From Clostridia bacterium (GTDB lineage: Bacteria > Bacillota > Clostridia > Oscillospirales > Acutalibacteraceae), in NCBI GenBank assembly GCA_024404095.1, contig JAKSQO010000008.1:26539-90538 (forward strand): a DNA stretch of 64,000 bases, in the 5' to 3' direction. Position 1 is the stretch's first letter. Every line of letters begins with the position of its first letter. A program made the position numbers and the translations under genes. A model generated the notes under the pieces. That model was given only the letters and a program-made list of their open reading frames with translations. It searched no databases and was not told where the DNA came from. Of the stretch, positions 24,501 to 33,244 are shown one piece after another.

Positions 24501-25522
24501 AAGTTGCCTACATCGTTTGCAAGGGGATCAATGAATATCGGCTTGCCGTAGTCAACAACAACTGCGTCGGGATTTATGCCCATTTTAACAATAGCAAATG
24601 CAACCTTGACAGATGTGTAATCGCTGATACCGTTTACAGTTCCGTCAGATGCGATTGTTGTACCTGTCGGGTCAAATACAAATGTTGTGTTTGTATCGTC
24701 GCTGATAGTTGACTTGTTATATCTGTCGTTACTGCTGATTATTCCTGTGTAGGATGCGTTCTCGTTATAGAACATATATCCGTCGGGGAGGAGGCTGACA
24801 AGAACATTATAGTCAATTGTTGTTGCTGTGTTGAGATACTTTTCAACCTCAACAAGCTCACTCATAACTGTTCTGTTCTCAAGACTTACTCTTGTACCGT
24901 TCTCGTTGATGGGCTTTCCGTTTATGTCAACGAGATAAAGCTCATACGCAAGTGATGCGTCTTCCCATGAAAGGTTGGGAACAGGGTATTCGAGCTGACA
25001 GTCGTTGCCGAGATAGTTTTTGTAATACATTTTAGCTTCTTCATTTGTGTCATATGTACCTGCGGGACACTCTCCCTGCATTGAACCGTCGAGATAAACA
25101 TTATATGTGATTATCAGTTCATCTTCGGTACAAGCACCGAGAACCCAGTAGAAGGATTCAGCGGGAACAGATACATCTCCGACAGTAATTGCTGAAGCTG
25201 TTGTATTGTATATAACATTTGTGCCGTTAATAACACCATTTGAAAGGATGTTGCCCGACTTAAGTGATGAGTATGCCTGAGTACCGTCAGCGTTGAATGT
25301 GATTGTTTCGATAACTTCGGGAGTATTGTTTCTATGCATACCGATCATTGATTCGGTAACAGTTATGCCATTTACAACCTTGCCGACATCACCAAGATGA
25401 TAGGTGCTGTATTTGCTGATTGTGATTTTAGGAGTTATATTGTAATCAGCGAGAGCGATTGTTGAACCTGACGCTGTATGTGAAACTGTGTTTGACATAA
25501 GCAGGTTGAAGTTTGCTCCCAT
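21596..25522 (-). CDS. Giant vWA surface protein, C-terminal part downstream of an in-frame TAG
   Basis: A 1308-residue open frame that continues, in the same frame, the gene at 25550-28324; only one TAG (25550-25552) and nine sense codons separate the two. It has no Shine-Dalgarno before its Met, so it is unlikely to be translated alone. It includes beta-rich modules matching the neighbouring paralogue (VTESMIG, YELYLVDINGKPIN, SGNIL), a galactose-binding-like region and a Big_3-like Ig domain near the end (AIDASGLTLEVTYTDGTVE). The last residues are a hydrophobic tail (VIKSFITKIFSFSWLKH). The parent protein would be about 2240 residues, secreted and surface-located. Confidence 0.75.
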   Translation of the reverse strand: MGANFNLLMSNTVSHTASGSTIALADYNITPKITISKYSTYHLGDVGKVVNGITVTESMIGMHRNNTPEVIETITFNADGTQAYSSLKSGNILSNGVINGTNVIYNTTASAITVGDVSVPAESFYWVLGACTEDELIITYNVYLDGSMQGECPAGTYDTNEEAKMYYKNYLGNDCQLEYPVPNLSWEDASLAYELYLVDINGKPINENGTRVSLENRTVMSELVEVEKYLNTATTIDYNVLVSLLPDGYMFYNENASYTGIISSNDRYNKSTISDDTNTTFVFDPTGTTIASDGTVNGISDYTSVKVAFAIVKMGINPDAVVVDYGKPIFIDPLANDVGNFVINGLTVSEPTSGMNTAQTIKTANGVATVQPGAVDESVTVPVGNNVVKPFELKGTSYVYPVTYKVGTTNDTTQLRYAVDANGKVIKYAANSTNGTQICASLADGKYVIDGDYAFTNLDGTMYIVKNYELETTIGEKEVERTYYQTGNNTSATVSVSSTNSNSRTTLATLPDGSIVSAYYATQRSGWTTYYYVYIYVGNNQVASLTNSNSGSFTHTLNNMKDINGTDITITVSLSRSSATSSTYGRRITVSYPTLTEKKTTETIYDEVSVLKTAYKTGVEKVSFSLFNYLSSIETFYYYVSPEAAPAKNTASADLLYSTVKVIPATSVYYEDDFGGSAENGGLYIKYTGNWYQVSDDNSTSSNLTANTDINDRQDNGEIGQGNVPYGYDSSYEGCNKFSNGSAMTVQGTVSKDANGKNQFDAYAEFTFTGTGFDIISRTDMNCGQITVAVYNTSNQLIANVPVINKGVQNLYQIPVISYTGMPYGTYNVKINVNAPQKFLGITGSTFYLDAVRIYNPMGLGEGNSQYGEANDAYLADKQANEYEASIRDYILAIGDLRTSETAGAVYVDTIDNDYTGGGMLDQNSIKDFELTGPNEEVYITPGKGVGFALVCSKLPESVQLEVKLPTPLNNAKFLVQTIDENGATVGKSVEKTVTSATEMFYDITDAVSFTQTRIDGVDYYRAVVVLTNALTSDSNDIISITNVKMTYNQAVTNIVEAKTEDELQTASAESIVLSEDGEESAVAGLMASWGIYCDTFGVIDTQYKASVPNYDVTLKKNFAQTAKGLKATAEFTTSQFVDSLVVTDENGNTVNAEFKSTIDNSKLYTSESANAKAWTVTVTADATGEHTYTVSASNGTGTAAEAQLTVTPAQVASIKVVKKPVKTEYNYGEAIDASGLTLEVTYTDGTVERVASGYTLNKTTAKGNGSEKITVNYKGATATFTIEVNYSLSLVIKSFITKIFSFSWLKH

Positions 25523-25549
25523 TGTGTCAATTACATGTGCGGATGAAGT

Positions 25550-28324
25550 CTAAACAGCAATCTGATCCGCCATTTCAAGAAGACCTGATGCGATTTCGGC
25601 GCTGTCGTCAGCAAGATAAACGTCAAGAGTCTGATTTTCAACAATGCTCTCAACAAAGTTCTTAAGGGGATAGCCGCTGGCATCTGTGAATACCCAGCTG
25701 TTAAATCCACCGTTGTCAAGGTCGATACCAAGGGCACTCATATTCTTAACACCGGATGTGTTATAAACCTTTGTTGCCCAGTAGCTGTCGGTGTTCTTTA
25801 TGTAATTATACCAGTTTGCTTGTGTGTAGTTTGAGTTGTTTGAACCGCCTGTGTAAACTACTTCGTTGCCGCTTGAGTTAATCCATGTCTCGTTTTTATC
25901 CGGACGTGTTGTGTCTGAGTCATAACGGTACATTGTGCCGTTGTAGTGAGTCGGAGCACCGTCAGTTACAAAGATAACATAGATACCGCGATTGCTTGTT
26001 TCGTAGTTTTTACCTGTCTTTGCTTTGTAGTTGGCTTTAATCTGTTCGATAGCGCTTGAAGCCTCCATAAAGCCATAGTCGTAGTTTGTACCACCGTAGG
26101 AAAGGTCGCTTGTTGTAGATGCGGCACCGTTTGAGCCGTCAAATGTGATGTATACATTGTTGCTGCTGTCTGCCTCATATCTGATATTATTAACAGCACT
26201 TGTAACTGCGTTATAATTATCATATGAGGTGAAGAGTGTTCTTGTCGGGTCTGCGTAGTATGACCAGTTTTTAACATTTGATGTATTCTGCTCATGCTGT
26301 TTGTCAAGACCGCCGAAGGTTACGAATGAAATAGTATTGTTATCAAGGTTACCCTCGATATTATCAGCAAGAAGAACGCTTGAAAATTCCGCAACTGCAT
26401 CCTGCATATTCTTAAGCTTTGATATCGCACCGGTCTCTGTCGCAAATGTTGTTGTGCCTGCTGTCCAGTACATAGAGTTTGAAACGTCTGTTACGAAAAG
26501 AACGTCAACACTGCTTGAATAGAAGGGCGGAACAGCCGTAGCAGTAAGGCTTACTTCACCAATGCCTGTGTTTTTGAGTTCTTCACCCGTTGCCCATTTA
26601 TCAATTTTAACTGAACCTTCGTGAGGGAATACTGGATAATCCGGATCCTCGTTTTCAGCTGAAGGAGTTGCTGCGAGAGCGTAGACACTCATATGATTTG
26701 TAACAAAAGAAGCTTTTCCGTTGCTGTAATTGTGAGATATAAGCTGAGGTTCACCGTTCTCAGGAAGATAATAAACCTTTACAGAAGCTACGCTGAAATT
26801 CTGAGGAACAGGAATTGATACTGTAACTGAATCGCCCTGTGTATAGTTTGTGAGATTGATGTCATAAGCCACACAGTCTCTTGAACCGAAAACGCCCGAG
26901 CTTTTTACTGTTGAAGTAACATCGTTTACTGACATTGCAGATGCTTTGGTTCCTTCAACTGTAATGCCTGTTGAATTATCAGTAATATCTCTGATTTCAG
27001 GTTCGGGTGTTTTAAGGCTGTTTTCATACAACTCAAGAACCTGAGCATAAGCCATGATGAAAGGACCGAAGCCCTTACCTTCGTTAGAATAGTAATAGCT
27101 TGTTGTCTGATAATTGTCAGAACCGTTTGCGCTTGCCTTGAAGTATATATCGGAAAGGGTTGTGCCGGAAAGCTTATTGCTTACCATTCCTTTAAAGGCC
27201 GCTTTTGCGTATACGCCGTATGAATCGTCAAGCCATCCGTTGTTTACGCCCTTTGCGATTGTGTATGCCATCATTGCAGTACCGCTTGTTTCAAGTCTGT
27301 TTGTGCTTGTAACAGACTTATCAGTGAGGTTAGCCCACATACCTGTTGAAGCATCCTGATAGGGGAGCATATTGTCAACAAGATCTTTAAGAATAACCTT
27401 CATTGTATCAAGCTGAGTGCCGCTCATATACTGCATAACATCTACTACTGCCATAGCGTACCAGCCGATACCACGTGTCCAATGGTAGTTACAGTAATCT
27501 GTTTTTGAGTTGAGTGCGTGATAGTAAAGTCCTGTTGTAGAATTTCTATCATTATTATAGAGCCACTGGAAGCGACTGAAAATCTTATTCATCTGAGCTG
27601 TATCATTTGAATAATAAGCGTACTCTGCCATAAACGGCTGAATCATATAGATACCGTCAAGCCATACCTTATATGTCGGAGCTGTCGAAGAGTTCCAGTT
27701 TGAATGCCAGTAGTTATAACCAAGCTCGGATTTAGCATAGCTGCTGCCGGTGCCTGTTGTGAGGTCATTATAGAGTGTTGTTGCCATCTTGTAATATTTG
27801 CTTGAGGTATTAACATTTCCGTTAGCGTCCTTAGCCATATCAATAAGAAGGCTTGCGGTTTTATAGCAGTCAGCGCCGTGATAATCAACGTAACCTGCTG
27901 CATCCTTTGAGGTGTTACCTGAAGTACATTTTGCCCATGTGCCGTTTGAAGAAATCATTGTGCTCATGTAGCTTTCAGCATAATTTCTGTATGTGCTGTT
28001 TTTAGTGTAGTCGTAGATATCTTCAATACCTTCAAAAACTACACCGTTATAATAGCTCCACTCAAAAAGATATGATTTATTAGCGGTTTCACGCTTTTCA
28101 TTATCCCATGAGAACTGTGTTCCGAATTTTGAAACAACAGTTGACGGGACGTTAGCGGAGCTGTTTACAGTTTGTGAGTCGATAAACGATTTTGCACTGT
28201 TCAGCGCGCTGAGCATCTGACTGTCCTGTACATCCGCAATCGCGGATGCTGTAACGCTGACAAAAGAAATCATCATTGCAATTACAAGGATAATGGATAA
28301 TGTTTTTTTTAGCGTTTTTTTCAT
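25550..28324 (-). CDS. GH105-like plus vWA secreted protein, N-terminal part ending at an internal TAG
   Basis: The first 924 residues of a larger protein. A signal peptide (about 1-28) precedes a glycoside hydrolase 105/88-like domain (about 40-430) with WLDGIYMIQPFMAEYAYY (the motif holding the catalytic Asp), HWTRGIGWYAMAVVDVM and NRLETSGTAMMAYTIAKG. Such enzymes remove unsaturated sugars from rhamnogalacturonan or similar oligomers. A beta-sandwich linker follows, then a vWA domain with the metal-binding motif TDVSNS and FVTDGAP. The frame ends at TAG 25550-25552, six residues after MADQIAV begins, where the paralogue continues without a stop. A GGGGG precedes the start at 28324. Confidence 0.82.
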   Translation of the reverse strand: MKKTLKKTLSIILVIAMMISFVSVTASAIADVQDSQMLSALNSAKSFIDSQTVNSSANVPSTVVSKFGTQFSWDNEKRETANKSYLFEWSYYNGVVFEGIEDIYDYTKNSTYRNYAESYMSTMISSNGTWAKCTSGNTSKDAAGYVDYHGADCYKTASLLIDMAKDANGNVNTSSKYYKMATTLYNDLTTGTGSSYAKSELGYNYWHSNWNSSTAPTYKVWLDGIYMIQPFMAEYAYYSNDTAQMNKIFSRFQWLYNNDRNSTTGLYYHALNSKTDYCNYHWTRGIGWYAMAVVDVMQYMSGTQLDTMKVILKDLVDNMLPYQDASTGMWANLTDKSVTSTNRLETSGTAMMAYTIAKGVNNGWLDDSYGVYAKAAFKGMVSNKLSGTTLSDIYFKASANGSDNYQTTSYYYSNEGKGFGPFIMAYAQVLELYENSLKTPEPEIRDITDNSTGITVEGTKASAMSVNDVTSTVKSSGVFGSRDCVAYDINLTNYTQGDSVTVSIPVPQNFSVASVKVYYLPENGEPQLISHNYSNGKASFVTNHMSVYALAATPSAENEDPDYPVFPHEGSVKIDKWATGEELKNTGIGEVSLTATAVPPFYSSSVDVLFVTDVSNSMYWTAGTTTFATETGAISKLKNMQDAVAEFSSVLLADNIEGNLDNNTISFVTFGGLDKQHEQNTSNVKNWSYYADPTRTLFTSYDNYNAVTSAVNNIRYEADSSNNVYITFDGSNGAASTTSDLSYGGTNYDYGFMEASSAIEQIKANYKAKTGKNYETSNRGIYVIFVTDGAPTHYNGTMYRYDSDTTRPDKNETWINSSGNEVVYTGGSNNSNYTQANWYNYIKNTDSYWATKVYNTSGVKNMSALGIDLDNGGFNSWVFTDASGYPLKNFVESIVENQTLDVYLADDSAEIASGLLEMADQIAV

Positions 28325-28765
28325 AAGATTTACCCCCTGTACCTTAAAAATATCACAATAAAGATATGTAAATATATTCTAAGGATATTTTACACCTTGA
28401 TTATATCATAGGAAATCACTGCAATCTACCATATTTGTGCAAAAACACCAACAAAATAATAAGCTTTTACAATCTGTATTGTTGTATAATTTCAAAAAAA
28501 TAATCAACATTAAGAAAAAATTTGTTTAAATCATACAATAATTCTGCGATATGTTAAATTTAATATCGCGATTATTCTGTGATAGAAAAATAAATGATAT
28601 AAAAACGGCAATATTGTTGTCTAAAATATACAAAATGTAAAAAATGTAAATTTTCGACCATTTTTGTTTGAAAGAATATTTGCATATGATTAACAATTAG
28701 GGGTATGGTGATGCTTTTGCTTATCAGATGAATTTCCGATCTCGTTTTGCAATACTGCATAAATA
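28325..28765. other. AT-rich intergenic stretch
   Basis: No gene is supported here. It holds the upstream region of the GH105-vWA gene; AT-rich promoter-like sequence is present, but no -35/-10 pair with good spacing stands out. It begins after the downstream terminator of the broken paralogue. Confidence 0.5.
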
Positions 28766-28793
28766 AAACTGCCCGCCATACAGCGAGCAGTTT
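28766..28793 (-). terminator. Terminator of the broken vWA paralogue
   Basis: An 11-bp inverted repeat (AAACTGCCCGC / GCGAGCAGTTT, one G-U pair) is followed on the minus strand by TTTATTTATG. It lies just behind the paralogue's C-terminal frame. Confidence 0.75.
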
Positions 28794-28980
28794 CGGGATG
28801 TATGAAATTTTGTGGTAGATTATTTCCAAAGCCAACCAAGGCCGAAGATTGTAAGGATAACCTGAGCAAATGAAACCTTAACATTGATCTTATAGCTGGT
28901 CTGAAGACCCTGGTAGTTTACAATAACACTTCTTTTGCCTGACTTGTCAGCCTTATAGGTGCTGAGAGTGTAACCGTTCT

Positions 28981-31845
28981 TCACAACCTTTGTTGTACCG
29001 TCGGAGTAGGTGACAAGAAGCTCAAGACCGCTTGCGTCGATTTCATCGCCGTAACTGTGATATCATTACCGTTTTTGTTCTTAATGTTTTTGTAGGTGTA
29101 ATTATTGTACGTAGTAGAGGCGGATGAAAAAGAACCAATCGAAGTATTTCCAAAATAGAGATTTATATAATATGTTGTCCAAAAGAAACCTTGCGTTGAA
29201 TAATATGCTGAAACTACCGTACCGTCAGGAAGTGTTGCCAAAACGGTTTTGTTGTTTGAATCATTTGAAATAGAACGAGTTGATGATACTGTATCGCCTA
29301 ATTCGTAATATGTTCTCTCAACCTTTGTTTCAATTGTTTTGGAATCAAGCTGATAATCCTTAACAATATAAAGTGTACCCTTAAGATTGGTAATTGCGTA
29401 GCTTCCGTCAATTACGTAATCACCGTCTGCAAGAGAAGCTGCAATCTGTGTGCCGCTTGTGCTGCCTGCTGCATACTTTGTGATTTTACCGTTTGACTCA
29501 ACTACATATCTTGCAGCACCCGTATTGTTTGAAGAAGTAACTTTACCGATTTCGGGATAAACGTAATTTGTACCACTGAGAGCAAAGGGAGTAACCACAT
29601 TTTTTCCGAGAGGAACGATTGTGTTCTTATCAACTGTTCCGTCAAGAACCTTTGCAACACCGTTTGAAAGCTTTACTGTATCAGCAGTCATCTTTCCTGC
29701 TGAAGGAGGAGTTGTTGTAAGTCCGTTGATTACGAAGCTACCGTTGTCATTTGCGAGAGGATCTGAAAGAATAGTCTTACCATAGTCAAGAACTACAACA
29801 TCCGGGTTGATTTGAAGCTTGATGATTGCAAAAGAAACCTTGACATCGTTGTACTGCGATGCTTTTACGTTGCCGTTTGTATCGGTAGTTGCATCTTCAG
29901 GGATAGAAACGATTGTAGTTTTTGTATCGTCGTTAACCTTTGCCTCACCGTGGCTGCCGCTTGCCATGAAAATGTCAAATGAAGAATCCTCGTTGTAGAG
30001 GTAGTAGCCCTCGGGAAGAATTTTTTGAAGAAGATCATAGTCAATTTCATAAGAAGTATTGAGATAAGCTTCTACCGTTTGGAGTTCACTCATAACCTCT
30101 CTGTTTTCAAATGAAACCTTGTCTCCGTTAAGATTGATCGGATTTCCGTCAGTATCTACAAGATAAAGCTCATAAGCTAACTTTGCCTCATCCCAGGGAA
30201 GATAGGGAACAGGGTAGGTCTTTTCACGCTGAACGCCCTTATAGTCTTTATAATAAAGCTTTGCTTCGTTGTTTGTTGCGAAGCTGCCCTCTTCACGTTC
30301 ACCTTCCATTGAACCATCGAGGTAAATGTTGTATGTAAGCCTGATTTCATCTTCAGAAAGTGTTCCGAGGTACCAGAGTAAACTCTTGGGTGTAAGAACC
30401 TTACCTTTTTCAGTTACAACGTCATGGTCGGTTGTATTATACGTGAAGAATGAAGCATCAATAATACCGTTTTTAAGAATATTGCCGCTTTTTCTGTCAG
30501 AAAATGCCTGTGTACCGTCAGCGCTGAATGTAACTGTTTCAATAACACTCGGTGTGCCGTAATACTGACCAATCATACTCTCGGTAACTGTTACACCGTT
30601 CATTCGTGTACCGACATCTGACTTGTGATAAGTCGGATAACGCATAACTTTGATTGTCGGTGTAATTCCATAGTCGGAAAGCTTGATAACATTTCCGTTT
30701 GCGTCAGTTACTGTAGAAGCTCGCTGAAGGTCAAAATTTGTACCCATAAGGTCGATTGTATATGAACCCTCAGACATTGAAGAAACTTCTTTGGCAATAG
30801 AAGCAAGGTTTTCTGCAAGTTCAAGTTGGTCTTCTGCAAGTCCGACATCAAGTGTCTGATTTGTGACAATACCTGAAAGTACATTTTCAAGGGGATAACC
30901 CTCTGCTTTTGTGAAAATCCAATAGTCTGTGTTTGCCTGGAAACCGCCGTTCGGGAAGTCAATACCGATACAACTCATGTTGGTAACATGATCCATATTG
31001 TATACTTTTGTTGCCCATGCGTGGTCAGTATTCTTTATGTAGTTATACCACTGAGCCTGTGTGACATCGTTTGTACCATTGTATCCGTTATAAGAGTACT
31101 GTTTGTTAGTATTAGGATCGGTATAAACCATTGTGCCTGCAGGGCTGCTGGAACCAACAGGCTTATATTGAAGACCGTTATAAAGTGTAGGAGCACCGTC
31201 GGTAACAAAAATAACGTAAATCTGACGTGAGGTTGAGTCGTAGTTTTCACCGGTCTGGGTATAATACTCTGACTTAACATTGTTGATAGCATTGTATGCT
31301 TGCATCATACCAACGTCGTAGTTTGTACCGCCGTAGTTTCTGTCAGATGAGTTTGTGCTCTTCTGACCGTTGAAAGTAAGGTAATATGTGTTGCTTTCAG
31401 GCATATTGAAAGTAATTGCATTTACCTTTGATTTAATATCGTCAATATCTCTGTTAGCGATAAAAAGTGTACGTGTGGGATCTGTGTATTCATAAGAAGT
31501 GCTCGTGACGTCAGCATCCCAACCGCCAAAGGTTGTGAATGTAACTGTATTATTGCCTCGGATATTGCCCGTAATGTTATTTGAGAGGAAAACTTCTGAG
31601 AAATCCGATACAGCTTTCTGCATATTCTGAAGCTTACTTGTCTCGCCTGAACCGGGAGCTCTTGTTGTACCTGCAACCCATGCCATTGAGTTTGAAACGT
31701 CAGTTACAAAAACAACGTCAACGCCAAATGAATAGATAGGAGGAACAGCAGTAACAGAAAGGCTTACTTCACCGACACCGGTTTCTTTAAGATGTTCTCC
31801 TGTTGCCCATTTGTCAACCTTAACTGAGCCGTCAGCAGGGAACAC
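28981..31845 (-). CDS. Central vWA fragment of the broken paralogue
   Basis: A 954-residue open frame starting at a GTG within the parent gene; the frame is in fact open upstream to about 32193 through an Ig-like region (VGTYTATVKIGSSVLDTIVV). It holds a vWA domain (VDVVFVTDVSNSMAW, VIFVTDGAPTLYN) and the same beta-rich modules as the 21.6-28.3 kb gene (VTESMIG, YELYLVDTDGNPIN). The last 22 residues (from AMKSTQ) are out-of-frame sequence after the deletion point. No ribosome binding site precedes the GTG. It is best treated as part of the pseudogene. Confidence 0.6.
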   Translation of the reverse strand: MFPADGSVKVDKWATGEHLKETGVGEVSLSVTAVPPIYSFGVDVVFVTDVSNSMAWVAGTTRAPGSGETSKLQNMQKAVSDFSEVFLSNNITGNIRGNNTVTFTTFGGWDADVTSTSYEYTDPTRTLFIANRDIDDIKSKVNAITFNMPESNTYYLTFNGQKSTNSSDRNYGGTNYDVGMMQAYNAINNVKSEYYTQTGENYDSTSRQIYVIFVTDGAPTLYNGLQYKPVGSSSPAGTMVYTDPNTNKQYSYNGYNGTNDVTQAQWYNYIKNTDHAWATKVYNMDHVTNMSCIGIDFPNGGFQANTDYWIFTKAEGYPLENVLSGIVTNQTLDVGLAEDQLELAENLASIAKEVSSMSEGSYTIDLMGTNFDLQRASTVTDANGNVIKLSDYGITPTIKVMRYPTYHKSDVGTRMNGVTVTESMIGQYYGTPSVIETVTFSADGTQAFSDRKSGNILKNGIIDASFFTYNTTDHDVVTEKGKVLTPKSLLWYLGTLSEDEIRLTYNIYLDGSMEGEREEGSFATNNEAKLYYKDYKGVQREKTYPVPYLPWDEAKLAYELYLVDTDGNPINLNGDKVSFENREVMSELQTVEAYLNTSYEIDYDLLQKILPEGYYLYNEDSSFDIFMASGSHGEAKVNDDTKTTIVSIPEDATTDTNGNVKASQYNDVKVSFAIIKLQINPDVVVLDYGKTILSDPLANDNGSFVINGLTTTPPSAGKMTADTVKLSNGVAKVLDGTVDKNTIVPLGKNVVTPFALSGTNYVYPEIGKVTSSNNTGAARYVVESNGKITKYAAGSTSGTQIAASLADGDYVIDGSYAITNLKGTLYIVKDYQLDSKTIETKVERTYYELGDTVSSTRSISNDSNNKTVLATLPDGTVVSAYYSTQGFFWTTYYINLYFGNTSIGSFSSASTTYNNYTYKNIKNKNGNDITVTAMKSTQAVLSFLSPTPTVQQRL

Positions 31846-32087
31846 GGGAAGTCCGTCACCGGCATTAGGATCCTCAGGGATGACAGGATCGGTTGCGGCT
31901 GATTTAACTGTAACTACAATTGTATCAAGAACAGATGAACCGATTTTAACAGTTGCTGTGTATGTTCCGACTGAATTAGCATTGAGAGTCTTATCCCATG
32001 TGATTGTTGCGTTGCTGTCTGCAAGACTGAGTGTCTGATAATTTGAAGCAGAAGCGCTGGTCTTGTACTGAATAACAGCGTCATTTT

Positions 32088-32762
32088 CTACATCATGGAA
32101 GGTAAAGTCCTGACCTGCTGTAAGCTCATAAGTATTGGGACCGGCATATCTGTAATATCCGCCTGATGATTCAACATCAACATAGACGGTGTCGGATTTG
32201 TGTATGCATAAATCTGAGAACTTGAGCTGCGGAGAGCAATTCCGTTGCTGTTTTCATACATATAACCTGAGCTGCAGTAAATCTGATTGTTAGCAAATGT
32301 CCATGCTGAGCTGCCGGTTGAAGATGTAATTGATGAACCGTTATTCACAATATACTTGCCTGAATATGAATTATAAAGAGTGTTGTTGTTGGTTCTTGTA
32401 ACAGCACAGTGCTCGATTTCTGCATCGGCAAGAACATAATTTGTCCATGCCCACCATGTGTCGTTTCCGTCTGCGGATGTGTAATACTTTGTTGCACCTC
32501 CGCTCTGACCGACTGTAACCGCTTTGGAATTACCGTTTTCGTCGATAATATAGTTACTGCCTCCGATAAGTCCGGTATAGCCGTTCCAAAGCTGATCAGC
32601 TTTGATATAAAGTGTTCTTGCAACACGACCCGACTGACCTGCGATATACACCCAGTCGCTTGCCATTGCGATTACTGATAATCCTGCTGTCATGCAGCTG
32701 AGTACCATAATCACGGCAAGAACAAATGATGTTGCTTTTTTGAGGATTTTTGTTTTTCTCAT
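32088..32762 (-). CDS. N-terminal fragment of the broken vWA paralogue
   Basis: About 224 residues from the Met at 32762: a signal peptide (cleavage near VIAMA-SDW), then a region rich in Asn, Ser, Tyr and Trp (WNGYTGLIGGSNYIIDENG, SDGNDTW-like turns) that may be a carbohydrate-binding or lectin-like domain. After YAYTNP the frame departs from the homologous reading and ends in unrelated residues. Unlike the neighbour, this copy has no GH105 domain. The choice of start is uncertain because the GAAGGA lies directly against the ATG. Confidence 0.55.
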   Translation of the reverse strand: MRKTKILKKATSFVLAVIMVLSCMTAGLSVIAMASDWVYIAGQSGRVARTLYIKADQLWNGYTGLIGGSNYIIDENGNSKAVTVGQSGGATKYYTSADGNDTWWAWTNYVLADAEIEHCAVTRTNNNTLYNSYSGKYIVNNGSSITSSTGSSAWTFANNQIYCSSGYMYENSNGIALRSSSSQIYAYTNPTPSMLMLNHQADITDMPVPILMSLQQVRTLPSMM

Positions 32763-33196
32763 TCCTTCATACATCCCTTTCGCATTATATTCTATAAGGC
32801 ACAATATAGTGTCTGAAAACAGACTGTTGTATAATATCTTGTACCTTTACCTACAGTTACAAATTTTAACATCTGTAAAGCAAAATTTCAATATGTAAAA
32901 ATAAACAAAGAAATCGAAAATAGAATAAAAAATGATTGAATGCATACAAATTGACAGAATGTTGCTCCTGAATCAGGCGAAATCTTTGTAAAATGTGATG
33001 GAATTGTAACAGCATTGCAACAATCTAATCACAAATTACTTACATGAAATCAGAAATGACCATACAAAAAAGCGTAATGTCTTATAAATAAATGTAAAGA
33101 AATACAACTGAAAAAATCCTTTGGCTATATGATACAAAAAAATCTGTATTTTAAGGTGATTGTTGATATACACGGTGCTTATTAACAATTTGCTTA
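32763..33196. other. AT-rich intergenic region between divergent genes
   Basis: No gene is supported. The region separates the broken vWA paralogue (leftward) from the GH30 operon (rightward). A short hairpin GTCTG/CAGAC lies near 32811-32824. Nothing resembling a riboswitch or operator was recognised. Confidence 0.5.
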
Positions 33197-33225
33197 TTGA
33201 AAAAACAGGAATCAGATGATAGAAT
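33197..33225 (+). promoter_or_regulatory. Candidate promoter of the GH30 operon
   Basis: TTGAAA (33197-33202) and TAGAAT (33220-33225) have a 17-bp spacer, 19 nt before the start codon at 33245. Confidence 0.6.
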
Positions 33226-33244
33226 ATACCTATGGAGTGATTAT

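Larger units (their letters stand above)
28820..32762 (-). pseudogene. vWA surface-protein paralogue broken by a frameshift and an internal deletion
   Basis: Read as one gene, this runs from a signal peptide (MRKTKILKKATSFVLAV) to a C-terminal tail ending FGLGWLWK at 28820. Two lesions break it. Near 32194 one base seems lost: the N-terminal frame stops making sense after YAYTNP while the next frame continues DTVYVDVESSGGYYRY. Near 29050 the frame jumps from GNDITVT straight to DEIDASGLELLVTYSDGT, omitting about 1.97 kb present in the neighbouring paralogue and shifting the frame. The central vWA part (TDVSNS, FVTDGAP) is intact. The gene no longer encodes a full-length protein unless the sequence is wrong here. 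Confidence 0.75.

Noticed and set aside
21596..28324. Full reassignment of TAG to an amino acid in this organism.
   Set aside because: Only one in-frame TAG was found; genes would carry many if TAG were a regular sense codon.
28981..29050. A genuine alternative C-terminus (AMKSTQAVLSF...) of the vWA paralogue.
   Set aside because: The other frame encodes a clear match to the neighbouring protein's Ig domain and tail, so these residues are out-of-frame sequence.
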